Source of the DNA: Branchiostoma floridae
Taxonomy: Eukaryota > Chordata > Leptocardii > Amphioxiformes > Branchiostomatidae
Assembly (NCBI RefSeq): GCF_000003815.2
Contig: NC_049982.1
Span: 21,935,767 to 21,999,766 of the forward strand
DNA length: 64,000 nt
Direction of reading: 5' to 3'
The translations under genes and the position numbers were made by a program. Positions 26,540 to 37,700 of the stretch are shown piece after piece. The notes under the pieces were generated by a model. The model saw only the letters and a list, made by a program, of their open reading frames with translations, did not search any database and was not told the DNA's origin. The number at the start of each line of letters is the position of its first letter. The first letter of the stretch is position 1.

Positions 26540-29170
26540 TAATTATATTTCAGCCATACCATAGGTATGGTGAAATATATTGTTATATTGCAATCCATAC
26601 ATAGTATGGATGCAATATATTGTTATATTGCAATCCATACATAGTATGGGATTGCAATATATTGTTTTTCCTTTCGTTCTCCTCCTGTCAAATCTTCAAA
26701 TGGATTCAACTTTTTCATTTTTGGGCCAAATGAGCTGAAATTTGGCAGGGTGGTAGAACTAGCAAATACCCCCAGGCGTTTTTTTCACTTTCAGGATAGA
26801 GGCCTTAGAATTTACGATATTTAGGGTTTTTGGTCATTTTTAGACAAAATATGTATATTTTGGGCCCCTGTGCCCTGGTATTACAAGCTAATGACCTGAA
26901 ATTTGGTACAGATGTGCATTAAACATGTGAGCACAGAAAACCATCAACACTTTCTTCATAGATTGCTTAAAAAATGAGTTATTTTAGGGTTTTTGGCCAT
27001 TTCTGACTAAAAATGTATATTTTTTGCTCCTATGCCCTTGTATAGAAACCAAATGACCTGAAATTTGGCAGAGAGGTGCATTGAATATATAATCACAGGA
27101 CCCCATTGACACTTTCTTCATAGATCACTTCAAAAATTAGTTATTTTGGGGTTTTCAGTCATTTTTGACTAAAAATGTATATTTTTGGCTTCTATGCCCT
27201 TGTATGTAAACCAAATGACCTGAAATTTGGTACAAAGGTAAGTTGGACATATGACAACAGGACCCCATCAACACTTTCTTCATAGAGCACTTATAAAATG
27301 AGTTATTTTGGGATTTATAGCCATTTTTAACTAAAAAATGTATATTTTGGGCTCCTATGCCCTTATATTGAAACCAAATGACCTAAAACTCGGCATGAAG
27401 GTGTGTAGGACAAGTGCCCACAGTACTTCATTTTCCCTTTGAGCAAACATTACTTCAAATTGTTGAATTTTGGGATTTTTTCCAGGATGAAGATGGATTG
27501 CAATATGCTGTATTTGCTCCTAAGCAAATGTCGGCCTTTCTAGTTTTTCCTTTGGTTCTCCTGTCAAATTCTTCAAATGGATTCAACTTTTTCATTTTTG
27601 GGCCAAATAAGCTGAAATTTGGCAGGGTGGTAGAAATAGCAAATACCCCCAGGCGTTTTTTTCACTTTCTTGATAGAGGCCTTAGAATTTATGATATTTA
27701 GGGTTTTTGGTCATTTTTAGACAAAATATGTATATTTTGGGCCCCTGTGCCCTGGTATTACAAGCTAATGACCTGAAATTTGGTACAGAGGTGCATTGGA
27801 CATATGAGCACAGAAAACCATCAACACCTTCTTCATAGATCGCTTCAAAAATGAGTTATTTTAGGGGTTTTGGCCATTTTTGACTAAAAATGTATATTTA
27901 TGGCTCCTATGCCCTTGTATTAAAACCAAATGACCTGAAATTTGGTACATAGGTGCGTTTGAGATATGACCACAGAACCCCATCAACGCTTTATTCATTG
28001 TTTACTCCAAAAATGAGTTATTTTAGGGTTTTTGGCCATTTTTGACTAAAAATGTATATTTTTTTATCCTATGCCCTTGTATGAAAACCTAATGACCTGA
28101 AATTTGGTACAGAGGTGCATTGAGCATATGCTCACAGGACCTCATCGACACTTTCTTCATAGATCACTTCAAAAATTAGTTATTTTGGGGTTTTCAGTCA
28201 TTTTTGACTAAAAATGTATATTTTTGGCCCCTATACCCTTGTATGTAAACCAAATGGCCTGAAATTTGGTACAGAGGTGCATTGGACATATGACAACAGG
28301 ACCCCATCAACACTTTCTTCATAGAGCACTTATAAAATGAGTTATTTTGGGATTTGTAGCCATTTTTGTCTAAAAATGTATACTTTTGGCATATATGCCC
28401 TTGTATTGAAACCAAATGACCTAAAACTCGGCATGAAGGTGTGTAGGACAAGTGCCCACAGTGCTTCATTTTCCTTTGAGCAGACATTACTTCAAATTGT
28501 TGAATTTTGGGATTTTTTCAAGGATGAAGATGGATTGCAATATGCTGTATTTGCTCCTAAGCAAATGTCGGCCTTTCTAGTATTCGTAATGTTTCTTTCT
28601 TTCTCCTGTCAAATCTTCAAATCGATTCAACTCCGTCGTTCCTGGACCGAATTACTTGAAATTTGGCACAAGGGTAGAGTGGGCCAATACCCAGATGCTT
28701 TTTTCTCATTTTTTTCATATCTTCCTTTAAAATGATTTTAGTCATGTTTTTTGCAATTTTTATGTACATTTTGCCCCCCTGTTCCCTGGTGTTACAGCCG
28801 AATGACCTAAAATTTGGTACAGAGGTGTCTTGATCATATGCACACAAAATTCCAAAAACAATTTTGGCATACGGTACCGTAAAATCCTTGATTTTGGCAT
28901 TTTTTGCCATTTTTGCCCCAGAAATGACATTTTTTGGCTCCTATACCCCCATTTTACAACCAAATGACCTGAAATTTGGTATAGGAGTGCCGTCTACATA
29001 TGTGCACATGAATTCATTGACACCTTTGGCATACGGTACAACAAAATGCTTAATTTTGGAATTTTTTGGCCATTGTTTGACCAAAAACGTACGCTTTTCG
29101 CTCCTGTTCCCTGGTCTTGTAACCAAATGACCTACATTTTGGTAAATAGGTGCACTAGATATTCATTCAA
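26540..29170. repeat. Satellite-like array of about 163-bp monomers with higher-order repeat
   Basis: The word gacctgaaatttggtaca or a close variant recurs about every 162-164 bp (near 26893, 27055, 27219, then 27768, 27932, 28096, 28256 and onward). A larger block beginning cctgtcaaat-cttcaaatggattc restarts near 26685, 27560 and 28606, giving unequal higher-order units that differ by about one monomer. Just before the array, 26550-26660 carries three nested palindromes (for example ccatacatagtatgg). Open frames inside it recur in register with the monomers and are not genes. A reverse-orientation relative lies at 47.6-48.5 kb. Confidence 0.85.
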
Positions 29171-29253
29171 ATGACCCATGTATAATTTCTGGCATAAACC
29201 ACTTCAAAATGATATATTTGGGTACTTTTTTGGTAATTCTCCACTGGCCAGAG

Positions 29254-29279
29254 GGTCAACGACCTCAAGGTCGTTGACC
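29254..29279. repeat. Perfect 12-bp-arm inverted repeat
   Basis: GGTCAACGACCT and its exact complement AGGTCGTTGACC are separated by CA. It lies just beyond the last satellite monomer and may mark an internal boundary of that repeat family. Confidence 0.7.
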
Positions 29280-29489
29280 TCTCCCACCTGAGGACAGCAT
29301 GTGCACATGTCTATATATACTAGTAACTTGATTAAAGAGGCAACCAATCACGTAGCCTGAGTCAACATCCCGAAGGGGATTGGCAGCCAATCAGTGAGCC
29401 CGGTGTTATCTGGATGAGTCCATTCTGGCACGGAGGGGGTACATATTTTTTAAATTCATCTTTCGACTGTTGATTATTTAATGTCTCTC

Positions 29490-30105
29490 AATGGGAGTAT
29501 TTTTGAACTGGACTATTTTGCAATTTTACATGGGGTGTACTGGAAAAGTACATTCTTGCATGGAGGGGGGCATTCATTTTTTTTTAAATTTGTTTATGGA
29601 CTTTGGTGATTTGATATGTCAAAGTGCTTCAGTGTGGTTATTTTTTGACTGGTCAACTGGGGGGATTTTTAAAATCCATTTTTGGGACTTTGGTGATTAA
29701 GTCTAATTTTAGCGGATGTATTTTTGGACTGCACCACTTTACATAGGGGCATCGCAAATAGAGTCCATTCTTGCATGGGGATGTTTTCAAATTTAGTTTT
29801 AGAAAGGTGATAATGCCTTTTTTGCTTAGTTCAACCTTGACCATGTTTTCAGTGAGAGTATTTCTGGACTGGTCTATTGTGCAAATTCACATGGGGTGCA
29901 CTGGAAGAGTCCATTCTTGCACTAGGAATTTTGTAAGATTCATTTTTGGGTGTCATTAAGTGTCATTAGTGGAAGTGACTTTTAAACAAAAGTGTTCGAT
30001 TCTTGCACATGGGTGATTTTGGAATAGCCTGTTGTTGCATGGGGAGGGAGATGGCTGAAATATGCTGCATTTGCTCTCAAGCAAATGTCGGCCTTTCTAG
30101 TATAT
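29490..30105. repeat. Degenerate repeats and terminal segment of the satellite family
   Basis: Related phrases (ttggactgg, cattcttgcatggggg, gggactttggtgat) recur several times between 29494 and 30050. The segment closes with gcaaatgtcggcctttctag at 30081-30100, the same word that ends blocks at 27525-27545 and 28562-28582. Its complement opens a fragment at 45147. The word therefore probably marks one end of the dispersed element. Confidence 0.6.
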
Positions 30106-30109
30106 TATG

Positions 30110-30240
30110 TATTTTTGTTTGTTGACATTCTGCACGTATAAGTTTCTTTGTAACAAACCTACGCAATTCAGGGTATACCATGTGTGTATTTCCCTGCCTA
30201 TGTACGTTTGAGGAAGAAATAAATAAATAAGTAAAGTACC
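30110..30240. repeat. Possible retroelement tail ending in (AATA)n
   Basis: About 130 bp ending in aagaaataaataaataag. A short tandem tail after unrelated unique sequence is typical of non-LTR retroelement 3' ends. Neither a 5' boundary nor a target duplication was found. Confidence 0.3.
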
Positions 30241-30699
30241 AGTCTTAAGAAACACGGGTAAATGCATCAGTTCCTACATACTAGAAAAAACAGTCATGTT
30301 GGAGGTGAAGATATCCCTTGGCCAGGTGCATATACCAAAATGTGCGTTATTCTAATTAATACCTAATATTTGCATAATCAATAAAGACATTACATAGTTC
30401 TTCTGTGGTCACTTCATGGTAGAGACTTCATATTGGAGATATATAGTTTGCTTGAGGACAGGTGAATACAATGAAATACATCTTATGTCAAGACTCAGGT
30501 ATATGCAATAATGGGAATACAAGGGACCCAACCCTCCTTGTCTGAAACAAGTTCAACCATCTTATTACCATGTAATTACGTTAATATTGATACAGTAACT
30601 ATGAATGGAGTTATGTATCAAACTTGTGTACTTATATCATTCTGAAACTGCATTTTGTGATTTATACCAATCAACTTCTAAAATGTCATGTAAACCCGT

Positions 30700-30866
30700 T
30701 TTTTTGGGGGGGGGCGAAATCGCTAAAGGGGGGCGAGGTAGGGGGGCGAGATCACTAGCCGGGGAGGGCGAGATCGCTAGTGATTTCGCCCCGGGGGGCG
30801 AGATCGCTAGTGATTTCGCCCCCGGGGGGGCGAGATCACGGGGGGGCGAGATCGCTGTCACACCGG
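30700..30866. repeat. G-tract/palindrome repeat array, right copy
   Basis: Runs of 5 to 9 G alternate with the near-palindrome CGAGATCGCTAGTGATTTCG, seen twice in full and in shortened forms. The right end, CGAGATCGCTGTCACACCGG at 30847-30866, is the reverse complement of the left end of the array at 25661. It ends about 45 bp from the stop codon of the GPCR gene on the opposite strand. Confidence 0.85.
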
Positions 30867-30910
30867 TATTATGCCAATGCATGTTAGGTGCTCATCAGTC
30901 TTACTTACAC

Positions 30911-32347
30911 TTACAGACCACTGTTGGTTGCTGCGGGACTGGATAGTGTCCTAGGACTGTTACAACAACAGCAGGTGTTCACGCACTGGCAAGCTGCTCG
31001 GAACGTTTCCCGATAGTTCTCGCTCAACAACGTGTACATGAACGGGTTCAAACAGTTGTTGAGATACGTCAACGTAAACAGTCCGAATTCTAATCTCTCG
31101 AATGTTTGAGAAGTCAGTCCCATCGTTGAGAAAGAGTGTGTGACCCGTACTAACCACCAAGTGTAGTAGGGGAGATAGGAAAAGGACAGGACCATCAGTA
31201 ATACCAAGACCATGCGCACAACTTTCCTCTGCACGGCACGGATACGGCGTGACTCGTGACAACTGTCCGGTTGTTGGTCATCTCGTCTGGCGCTGTGTCG
31301 GGAAAGCATGCAACAGTACAGGACGAAGATTAGAAGTCCAAGAGACCCCATCACTACGCCATAGACGCTATAGTAGACGGACAGCCAGAGCTGTTCGGCG
31401 TGCCAGTCGCATTGGTTAATGCCGTTAGCTCCGTTTTGTGGCCTTAATTTCCAAAAGATGAACATAGGCAGAGATAGAAGCACGGCGAAGACCCAAGTCA
31501 GAACACAGGCTGCCCGCGCTTTCCCTGCAGATCGCCATCGCAGAGATTGTAGCGGGTGAGCCACCGCTAGGTATCGTTCAACGCACATGGTCGCTAGGGT
31601 CAGCATCGAAGCTGCAAGGGTGACCATGTATACGGTTTGTCCGCACACGCAGACGACATTTCCCAAGGACAGCAAGGCGTCGAACGCGTCCTGGGAGAGC
31701 ATGAGTGGCGCGGTGAGCACACAGATGGAGTCGGCCGCAGAAAGATTGAGAATGTAAGAACTGATCACGGCAGAGGTACGGGCTCGTCCACACAAAGTGT
31801 AAAACACAAGAGCGTTCCCGAGCAGTCCTACGGTCACAACCGCACTGATAACGGTTATCGCCAATTCGGATGGAATAAAGGTTATGTCTGGTGACTCTAG
31901 TGAAATGTTCAACGACGTGGCGTGAGTTGTCAGGAAAATATCCAAGTCTCTATTAGGTCTCCACTGCATCTCAGGATCCGAGCAATATCGACCGCAATTT
32001 CTTAGAGTCTCGTGCCATAAACTTGTATAATTTGCGAACGACATCGCGGAGAATTTGTCTTGATGTGCGGCATTACTGTTGTTGTTGTTGATACAGGAAC
32101 TACCTAAGAGAAGAGCGGCTTTTCCAAGAATCTGTTCGAAAGTCTTCAGACATCTTTGGGTGATAACACAGTTCCCGTTCAAACGACTTGAGGCGGATAC
32201 ATGGTTCAAGCAAGCCGTACAGGCTTGGAGACACGAAAGCCCCGGTCTCGTTGAATTTCGATCAGTTGTTACAAATTGTAACTGCTCCAGTGCTGTTCCT
32301 CTCCACACTAGTAAAGTAGCCAGTACGACAAAACCACGTCCACTCAT
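30911..32347 (-). CDS. Rhodopsin-class (peptide-receptor-like) GPCR with cysteine-rich ectodomain
   Basis: Intronless 478-residue open frame. It has a signal peptide at about residues 1-20 and an ectodomain to about 160 with eight cysteines (39, 43, 46, 60, 66, 85, 118, 122) and several N-glycosylation sequons. Seven membrane segments follow. Class A landmarks are all in place: GN at 177-178 in TM1, D206 in TM2, C233 pairing with C313 in the second outer loop, ERY at 257-259, W285 in TM4, Y344 in TM5, P393 in TM6 and NPFMY at 434-438. A cysteine cluster (CQCVNTCCCC) after TM7 suggests palmitoylation. The usual CWxP of TM6 is SYLP, with Tyr replacing the toggle Trp. The pattern fits neuropeptide receptors, but the ligand cannot be told. 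Start: the most upstream Met, which gives a good signal peptide and has G at -3. Confidence 0.93.
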   Translation of the reverse strand: MSGRGFVVLATLLVWRGTALEQLQFVTTDRNSTRPGLSCLQACTACLNHVSASSRLNGNCVITQRCLKTFEQILGKAALLLGSSCINNNNSNAAHQDKFSAMSFANYTSLWHETLRNCGRYCSDPEMQWRPNRDLDIFLTTHATSLNISLESPDITFIPSELAITVISAVVTVGLLGNALVFYTLCGRARTSAVISSYILNLSAADSICVLTAPLMLSQDAFDALLSLGNVVCVCGQTVYMVTLAASMLTLATMCVERYLAVAHPLQSLRWRSAGKARAACVLTWVFAVLLSLPMFIFWKLRPQNGANGINQCDWHAEQLWLSVYYSVYGVVMGSLGLLIFVLYCCMLSRHSARRDDQQPDSCHESRRIRAVQRKVVRMVLVLLMVLSFSYLPYYTWWLVRVTHSFSTMGLTSQTFERLEFGLFTLTYLNNCLNPFMYTLLSENYRETFRAACQCVNTCCCCNSPRTLSSPAATNSGL

Positions 32348-33304
32348 CGCTGGAAAATTGCACCTCCTCAGTCCATGAACAGACTATGCATGAGACCTGA
32401 TGCAAACAGAGTGCGCATTGCCGAGCTAGGAAATTTGATTTGGAGTCAGAATCTATTCTGCTCTTGATGTATTCAATAGAGCTAATGGAGTTACGATGAA
32501 GTAAGTAACAACGTTTGCCTGCACCCGACGCCAATGTTTTCGTCAGGTCGAGCCAAAATTGCATCAAATGTGAAGAGGACACTCTTGTCTGCGAGTTCTT
32601 ACCTTCTTCAGCAAGATAGTATCAAGATCGTCTCTTCTTCAGAAGACCGAAATCGTCGCTGCGTGTCCCGAATAAAAAGATACATTGCCCGCTTGTTTAT
32701 AGTCACCGCAAAAAAATGGAACTCCAGACATCCGATGCTTTGAAACCACTCCGTCGAAAAATACATGCATAATAGAGCGCACAAGCTCAAGAATCAATGC
32801 GAACTAATTTCCCGATCTTATGCTTGGGTGAAATTTGCTATTTTCCATGTAACTGAATCCCTTTTCACACGTAGTCGAGTCCCTTGGATCCATTTGCCTT
32901 CACTTTTGCCTCAGTAGTTCATCGATCACGAAAACAGATGGACTGAACACGCGACGGGAAGCGTAAGTTTTTTGACACCGAAACCTTTCTGAGAATAACG
33001 AAGTCGTCCCGTTAACTAGTTATGCACGAAGCAGCTGCGATACACCTTCCAACAGAAACCTCGACGGGTGTTGGCATAAAATATTAGCATTTGGACTGTT
33101 GCGCAGTCCAGTCTTCATACTGATGAGCTCACTAAACCCTCGCGGTCAAACAAATTACCACATTAGCTACGTCTATTTGGCGGAGGGATTACTCGAAATA
33201 AGTCACCCAAAAGTGCAGCAATATGCGGAGGCGCCAGTGTTTGACGGATGACGTTAATCTTTGACAAATTACATCGTCTGATAGTCTGATAGTTAATTAG
33301 GCGT

Positions 33305-33312
33305 TGACGTCA
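33305..33312. promoter_or_regulatory. Perfect CRE palindrome in the intergenic space
   Basis: TGACGTCA, the full cAMP-response element consensus, lies about 960 bp upstream of the GPCR start (- strand) and about 1.45 kb upstream of coiled-coil gene copy 1 (+ strand). A GC-rich cacgccccc lies about 35 bp away. It is only a motif match. Confidence 0.35.
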
Positions 33313-33479
33313 AGACGCAATCTGGCGCGGTCGATGACACGCCCCCACGGAGGACAGCAGGGACATGTCAGCGTGTACAGATTAAGTGCCCATTGAGTTT
33401 AGTCACACAGAATCCCATTGAGGAATCTAATCTAAGTTGGTAACAAACATGCATTTACAGGGAAAAGTTATCTAAAATG

Positions 33480-34761
33480 TCATTGGTGGGGAAGCGCCAC
33501 CTAACGGATTGCCATAGCACGACAGGCGCAAGTGCTACCCGCATGCAGATGCCCAGATCAGCACCAAGGACATTGCCTTTTATGTATTTTTTCCGGGCTC
33601 GATTGCAGGCATTTATGTTTGCCTATATGTAAATTGTAAGAAAAGCATGAATCCTAGAGTCAGAATTGAGGTCAATGCCATAAACTAGCCATCTATTTCC
33701 TTTATCAAAGACAATATCCTACATCAGTTTGTTGATACAAGAGATTGATGTAGCTAGAACTGCGCTTTCAGTTCATCCCCAGAGAAAAAAAAGTAGTTCA
33801 TTTCATGAGCTTTGGTCGGGGGTTAACTTTCCCGACGAAACCAACATTGCTTGTGATGATAGTGTGAATACACAGATCTACTCCCGATTCCTTGTTAATT
33901 ACACCTATTAGCCTTCCATACTGTCATGATAATGACACGTTACCAAGTTTTTTTTTCACAGCCACAACCCGGTTGTTGCTCTTGTAGTCATCCGCGAAAG
34001 AAATAGAACAGGAATGATGAACCATAAATTGCAGCGAAAAAAGACGAGCATGCTCTTAAATGTCCGATCAGGGGTGAATTCAATCATCTCATACTGTTTA
34101 CACACACTTCACAAACAAAATTGAAGTCTAGAGAGAGTCTTTTTAGAAATTAGCAGACACAGTATCTGCTTGGGACGATTTATTTCTAATAGTTCTAACG
34201 AAGAAATTTCAGGATCATTCCTCCCTGCGTTCGATTTTTCGTTCTGTTTACCGTGGTTGGCATGGTCACAGGATCCACACAGATGACAAGTTCCAGTCCG
34301 TGAACTAGGTGGGAAAATTTGTTCTCTCCTTTTTAAAACGACGAAAATGGGTGAAAATACTAGTAAAAAGCCACAAGTCTATGTCTACTTTTACGTCTAG
34401 CTGTTGTGTACACGCTAGAAAGACATCCAGAGCTCCCCAAAGCACCAATGTTTTGACTAAAGGCTTGAGTAGGAACAAGTTCATTCTGCTGTTCGGGACT
34501 AGGTTTTTCAAGGTCAACGTAGTCTATACGGACAAGTTTGCACTTAGTACAATAGAATTAAGTTTTATCAATATTGGCAAATTGTACATCTATAAACGTA
34601 TTGTTGCCGTGGATTAAATTGGAGATATCTAACATGTCTTGGTGAACTTGTTTTTTCATATCCCCTACTTTCTAGGTCTGACGTTCTGAAAAGTCGAGAA
34701 TTTGCGACAGTTTGTTTTCTGAACTTCCGAAGTGTACGCGACTGTGTTGACGTGAGAAAAG
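33480..34761 (+). promoter_or_regulatory. Duplicated upstream region of coiled-coil gene, copy 1
   Basis: Shares many blocks in the same order with 40630-41885 and 59455-60694: ggtggggaagcgccacc, attcctccttgcgttcgatt, the block containing acagatgacaagttccagtc and gtgaactaggtgggaaaatt, and aacgtattgttgccgtggat about 170 bp before the ATG. Distance from the first block to the ATG is nearly constant (about 1.23 to 1.28 kb). The promoter was therefore duplicated with the gene. Confidence 0.7.
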
Positions 34762-37700
34762 ATGGCAACGCTCTCAAAAGAAGACGTGAGAAGTTCTGAG
34801 CGTAACATGAAGGTAAGTTGTCCTTTCCTTGTCGATATTTCCCCAAGGTATCAAACCAAAACGTGACTAGATGGGAACATTGGATACCGATTCTCTTTTG
34901 CCTTTCCAGTTACACACGATGGCTCTTACTTTGTCAACGACTATTCAGAGATTTCTGACAAGTTGACCTAACTACACAAACCTCAATATATTTCTATATC
35001 CATCGTTTGCCTTTTCATTCTATAATCAACATTTTTAACCGTTGCCTTTTGACTTTATTTTCTTTTGCTTTTCCTTGCTCTTTTGTGTTGTGTTGTGTTG
35101 TGTTGTGTTGTGCTGTGTTGTGTTTGTGTTCTTGTTCTCATTCCAGCCTGTTCCCTTTCCTACTCTCAGCAGAGTCAGGGAGGAGAAGCAGCAACCTCCT
35201 TTAGCCAGTAAGAAACTGTCATGTTTAAAAAATAGTCAAGTTTTATGATGTTGTTATGATGATGATGATGATGATGTCAGAAGTAGACAGTGTTCACAAC
35301 AATAAGAAATGGAGTGATGACCCCATCTTGATAGCAGGTAGTCTCATTACATTTATAAGGTAATCAACATTAACATAAATAATGACAGAACTAAACGTAC
35401 ATATTTTTCTCCCCCAAACAGGTGGAATCTACAGTACCAACTGGTGGTAGCGGATAGGAATCTGTAAGTTAGTCTTTTTTAGTATTTGGACTGTTCAATA
35501 CTAATTTTTTGTTCCGTTTCCCTACATTCTACAATTGCCACACTAACATAGAATTAAAATTCTCTATCAAAAAAGAACCACGTGTATTGTAAACATGAAT
35601 TTTGTTGGAATAGATTTTACTTTTAGCAATTTTGAAAATATGACAAAATGTCATAACATAATAAGGTGTAGCTACTGTTGAAGCAAAATATATATCACAT
35701 CTAAGCAGAGAAATGTATTTAAAGCAAAAAGGTTTTGATCTTCTTCTTCTTCGTGTCTTCGAACACTGGTTTATTGTAAAATTCATAAACACAAATCTTA
35801 TAAAATGTACTTTACCATCTTTATTTATCAGGGCAATCTGTGAACTTGAACAGGAAAAGAACAGGTTTGTGGCTATTTTCTACAACTTTTGGTACTTTTC
35901 AGTGTTGTTTCTTGTGAAGGAATAGCTGTGAAGCATTCGTAACTAACACAGACAAAACATACATACATGTTCTTCCCTGATTTTAAAAGTAGTTGTAGAC
36001 AAGGAGATTGATATGTAATTGCTTTGAGTTGTTGAAACAAATTAGGTTATTTTTGAATCGTGAATATGACATACATAGGATGCTTTCTAAAAGTTGGTTG
36101 TCAATAAAGATTCCTTTTCAAAAAGTCTATACATGAGTTAACATCCCAGTCCTTGTTACCTACAACAGGAGTGCACAGAAGGACCAAGAAATCATGGACT
36201 TAAAGATGCAGGTGGAGATGCTGAAAGCAGGAGGGGTCTGGTGAGTTATCTTCAGTGTCTTTTTGGCAACCACTCGGGCAGAAGCAGCTTTTATTCCAAC
36301 TGGTCATGAAGTTTAGATCTGTATGACTTTCATTTTACAGCTTGAGTGCAGGTAAAACATTTATATTGAATAACTTCCAGTTCCAGCTGCCAGGATACTG
36401 CAGAAGCAAAGGAACTATATGAGTTCCAGATCCTAGAGCTGGAGTTCTTGCTGGAGGAACAGAAGAAGTGAGTATCTTTTCACCAATCTCTATTTTGGAA
36501 AAATAAAAATTTTCCCTGGACCTGGAAATTTGTTGCATCTCAGCAACTTCAGGGTCACTCCTAGGGTTTTTTGACCCAATCTTGATTTTGCTCAGTGTTG
36601 TTTTGTAGTGGGATGTAAACTGACTTTACTTTCGTTTTTTATCTGGGGCTCTGCACCTTTTAATTTTACCTTTAATATGTTATTCTATTGTAGTTCCAAA
36701 TGGAAGTATCATTTCATTGTTTCCCAACATGCACAATTCAAAACTGATTAAGAAAACTGAATCCTATCACTATGAATATGGATGAATTAAGAGCAAGTGT
36801 GTCAATAGCCAAAACAGGCTATTGACAGTCAGTGTGTCAATAGCCAAATGACACACTCAGTGTGTCAATAGCCACGGCGATCAATTAATTGTAATCCTGC
36901 AGTAAGAAAATATGTTGAGACCACAGCTGCAACATCTGGGAATAAAAAGCTGTCATATAATTTACCGTAGTGATAAAATACTCAATGCCAACAACCAAAT
37001 AATCATTATGGGATGATGTTGAAATGATGTTGTGTAACATCCTGTGTGCACCATTGTCTGAAGAGAGAAAATTTAGTCATAATCAAGAAAACTTTTTTGT
37101 AGCCTGACTTTTCAGATATCACAATATTTTCAAATATGAAGTCCTGCTGTAAAAAGTAACACACTTGTTGTACAATCTTGTAACACACATTAGTTTGAAT
37201 GATACAAATGAATGTAATTTTGTATTCATTTCAAGAAATGCCTATATTCGACCTGAATGTGATTTGTTTCCATTACAGGGAGCTCTCTGAGTCCCGTGCA
37301 GACCTTGAAATGTGAGTACAGCAACTCAGTTGTAGGAATTCAAAATGATCATTAAGTACCTGTAGTTGATGTCTACTGCAAAGAAACTAAATTGGCATTT
37401 CAAAACAAATGATCTATATCTTCATGGAAATTGGTATGAATGACATGGATCTATGATTTAACTTAAATAATCAATTTTACACAGTTACATGTAACAAAAA
37501 TTTGAAGTAGAGTAAACCTTTAAGATTTACAACTAAGTAGACAAATACAAATAGATCCAGATTTACATTAAAAGCATTAATCTTAAAACAATCTCACACT
37601 TTGACACTTCTTTTGTACAAGGTTAACATTTGATGTTTGAATTGTTCCCATTTTCAGCAGTGGAGATAAAACCAGAGGCCACATCTCACTTGAGGAGGCA

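Noticed and set aside
26540-29170. Several open frames of 60-130 codons in the satellite (for example 28194-28487 and 28337-28735)
   Set aside because: They recur in register with the repeat monomer on both strands and have low-complexity products; they are by-products of the repeat.
31637-32378. Plus-strand open frames opposite the GPCR
   Set aside because: Antisense shadows of a gene with complete class A receptor motifs.
36790-36880. Three copies of gtgtgtcaatagcca with one inverted copy
   Set aside because: Too short and irregular to call an element; likely a local slippage repeat in an intron.
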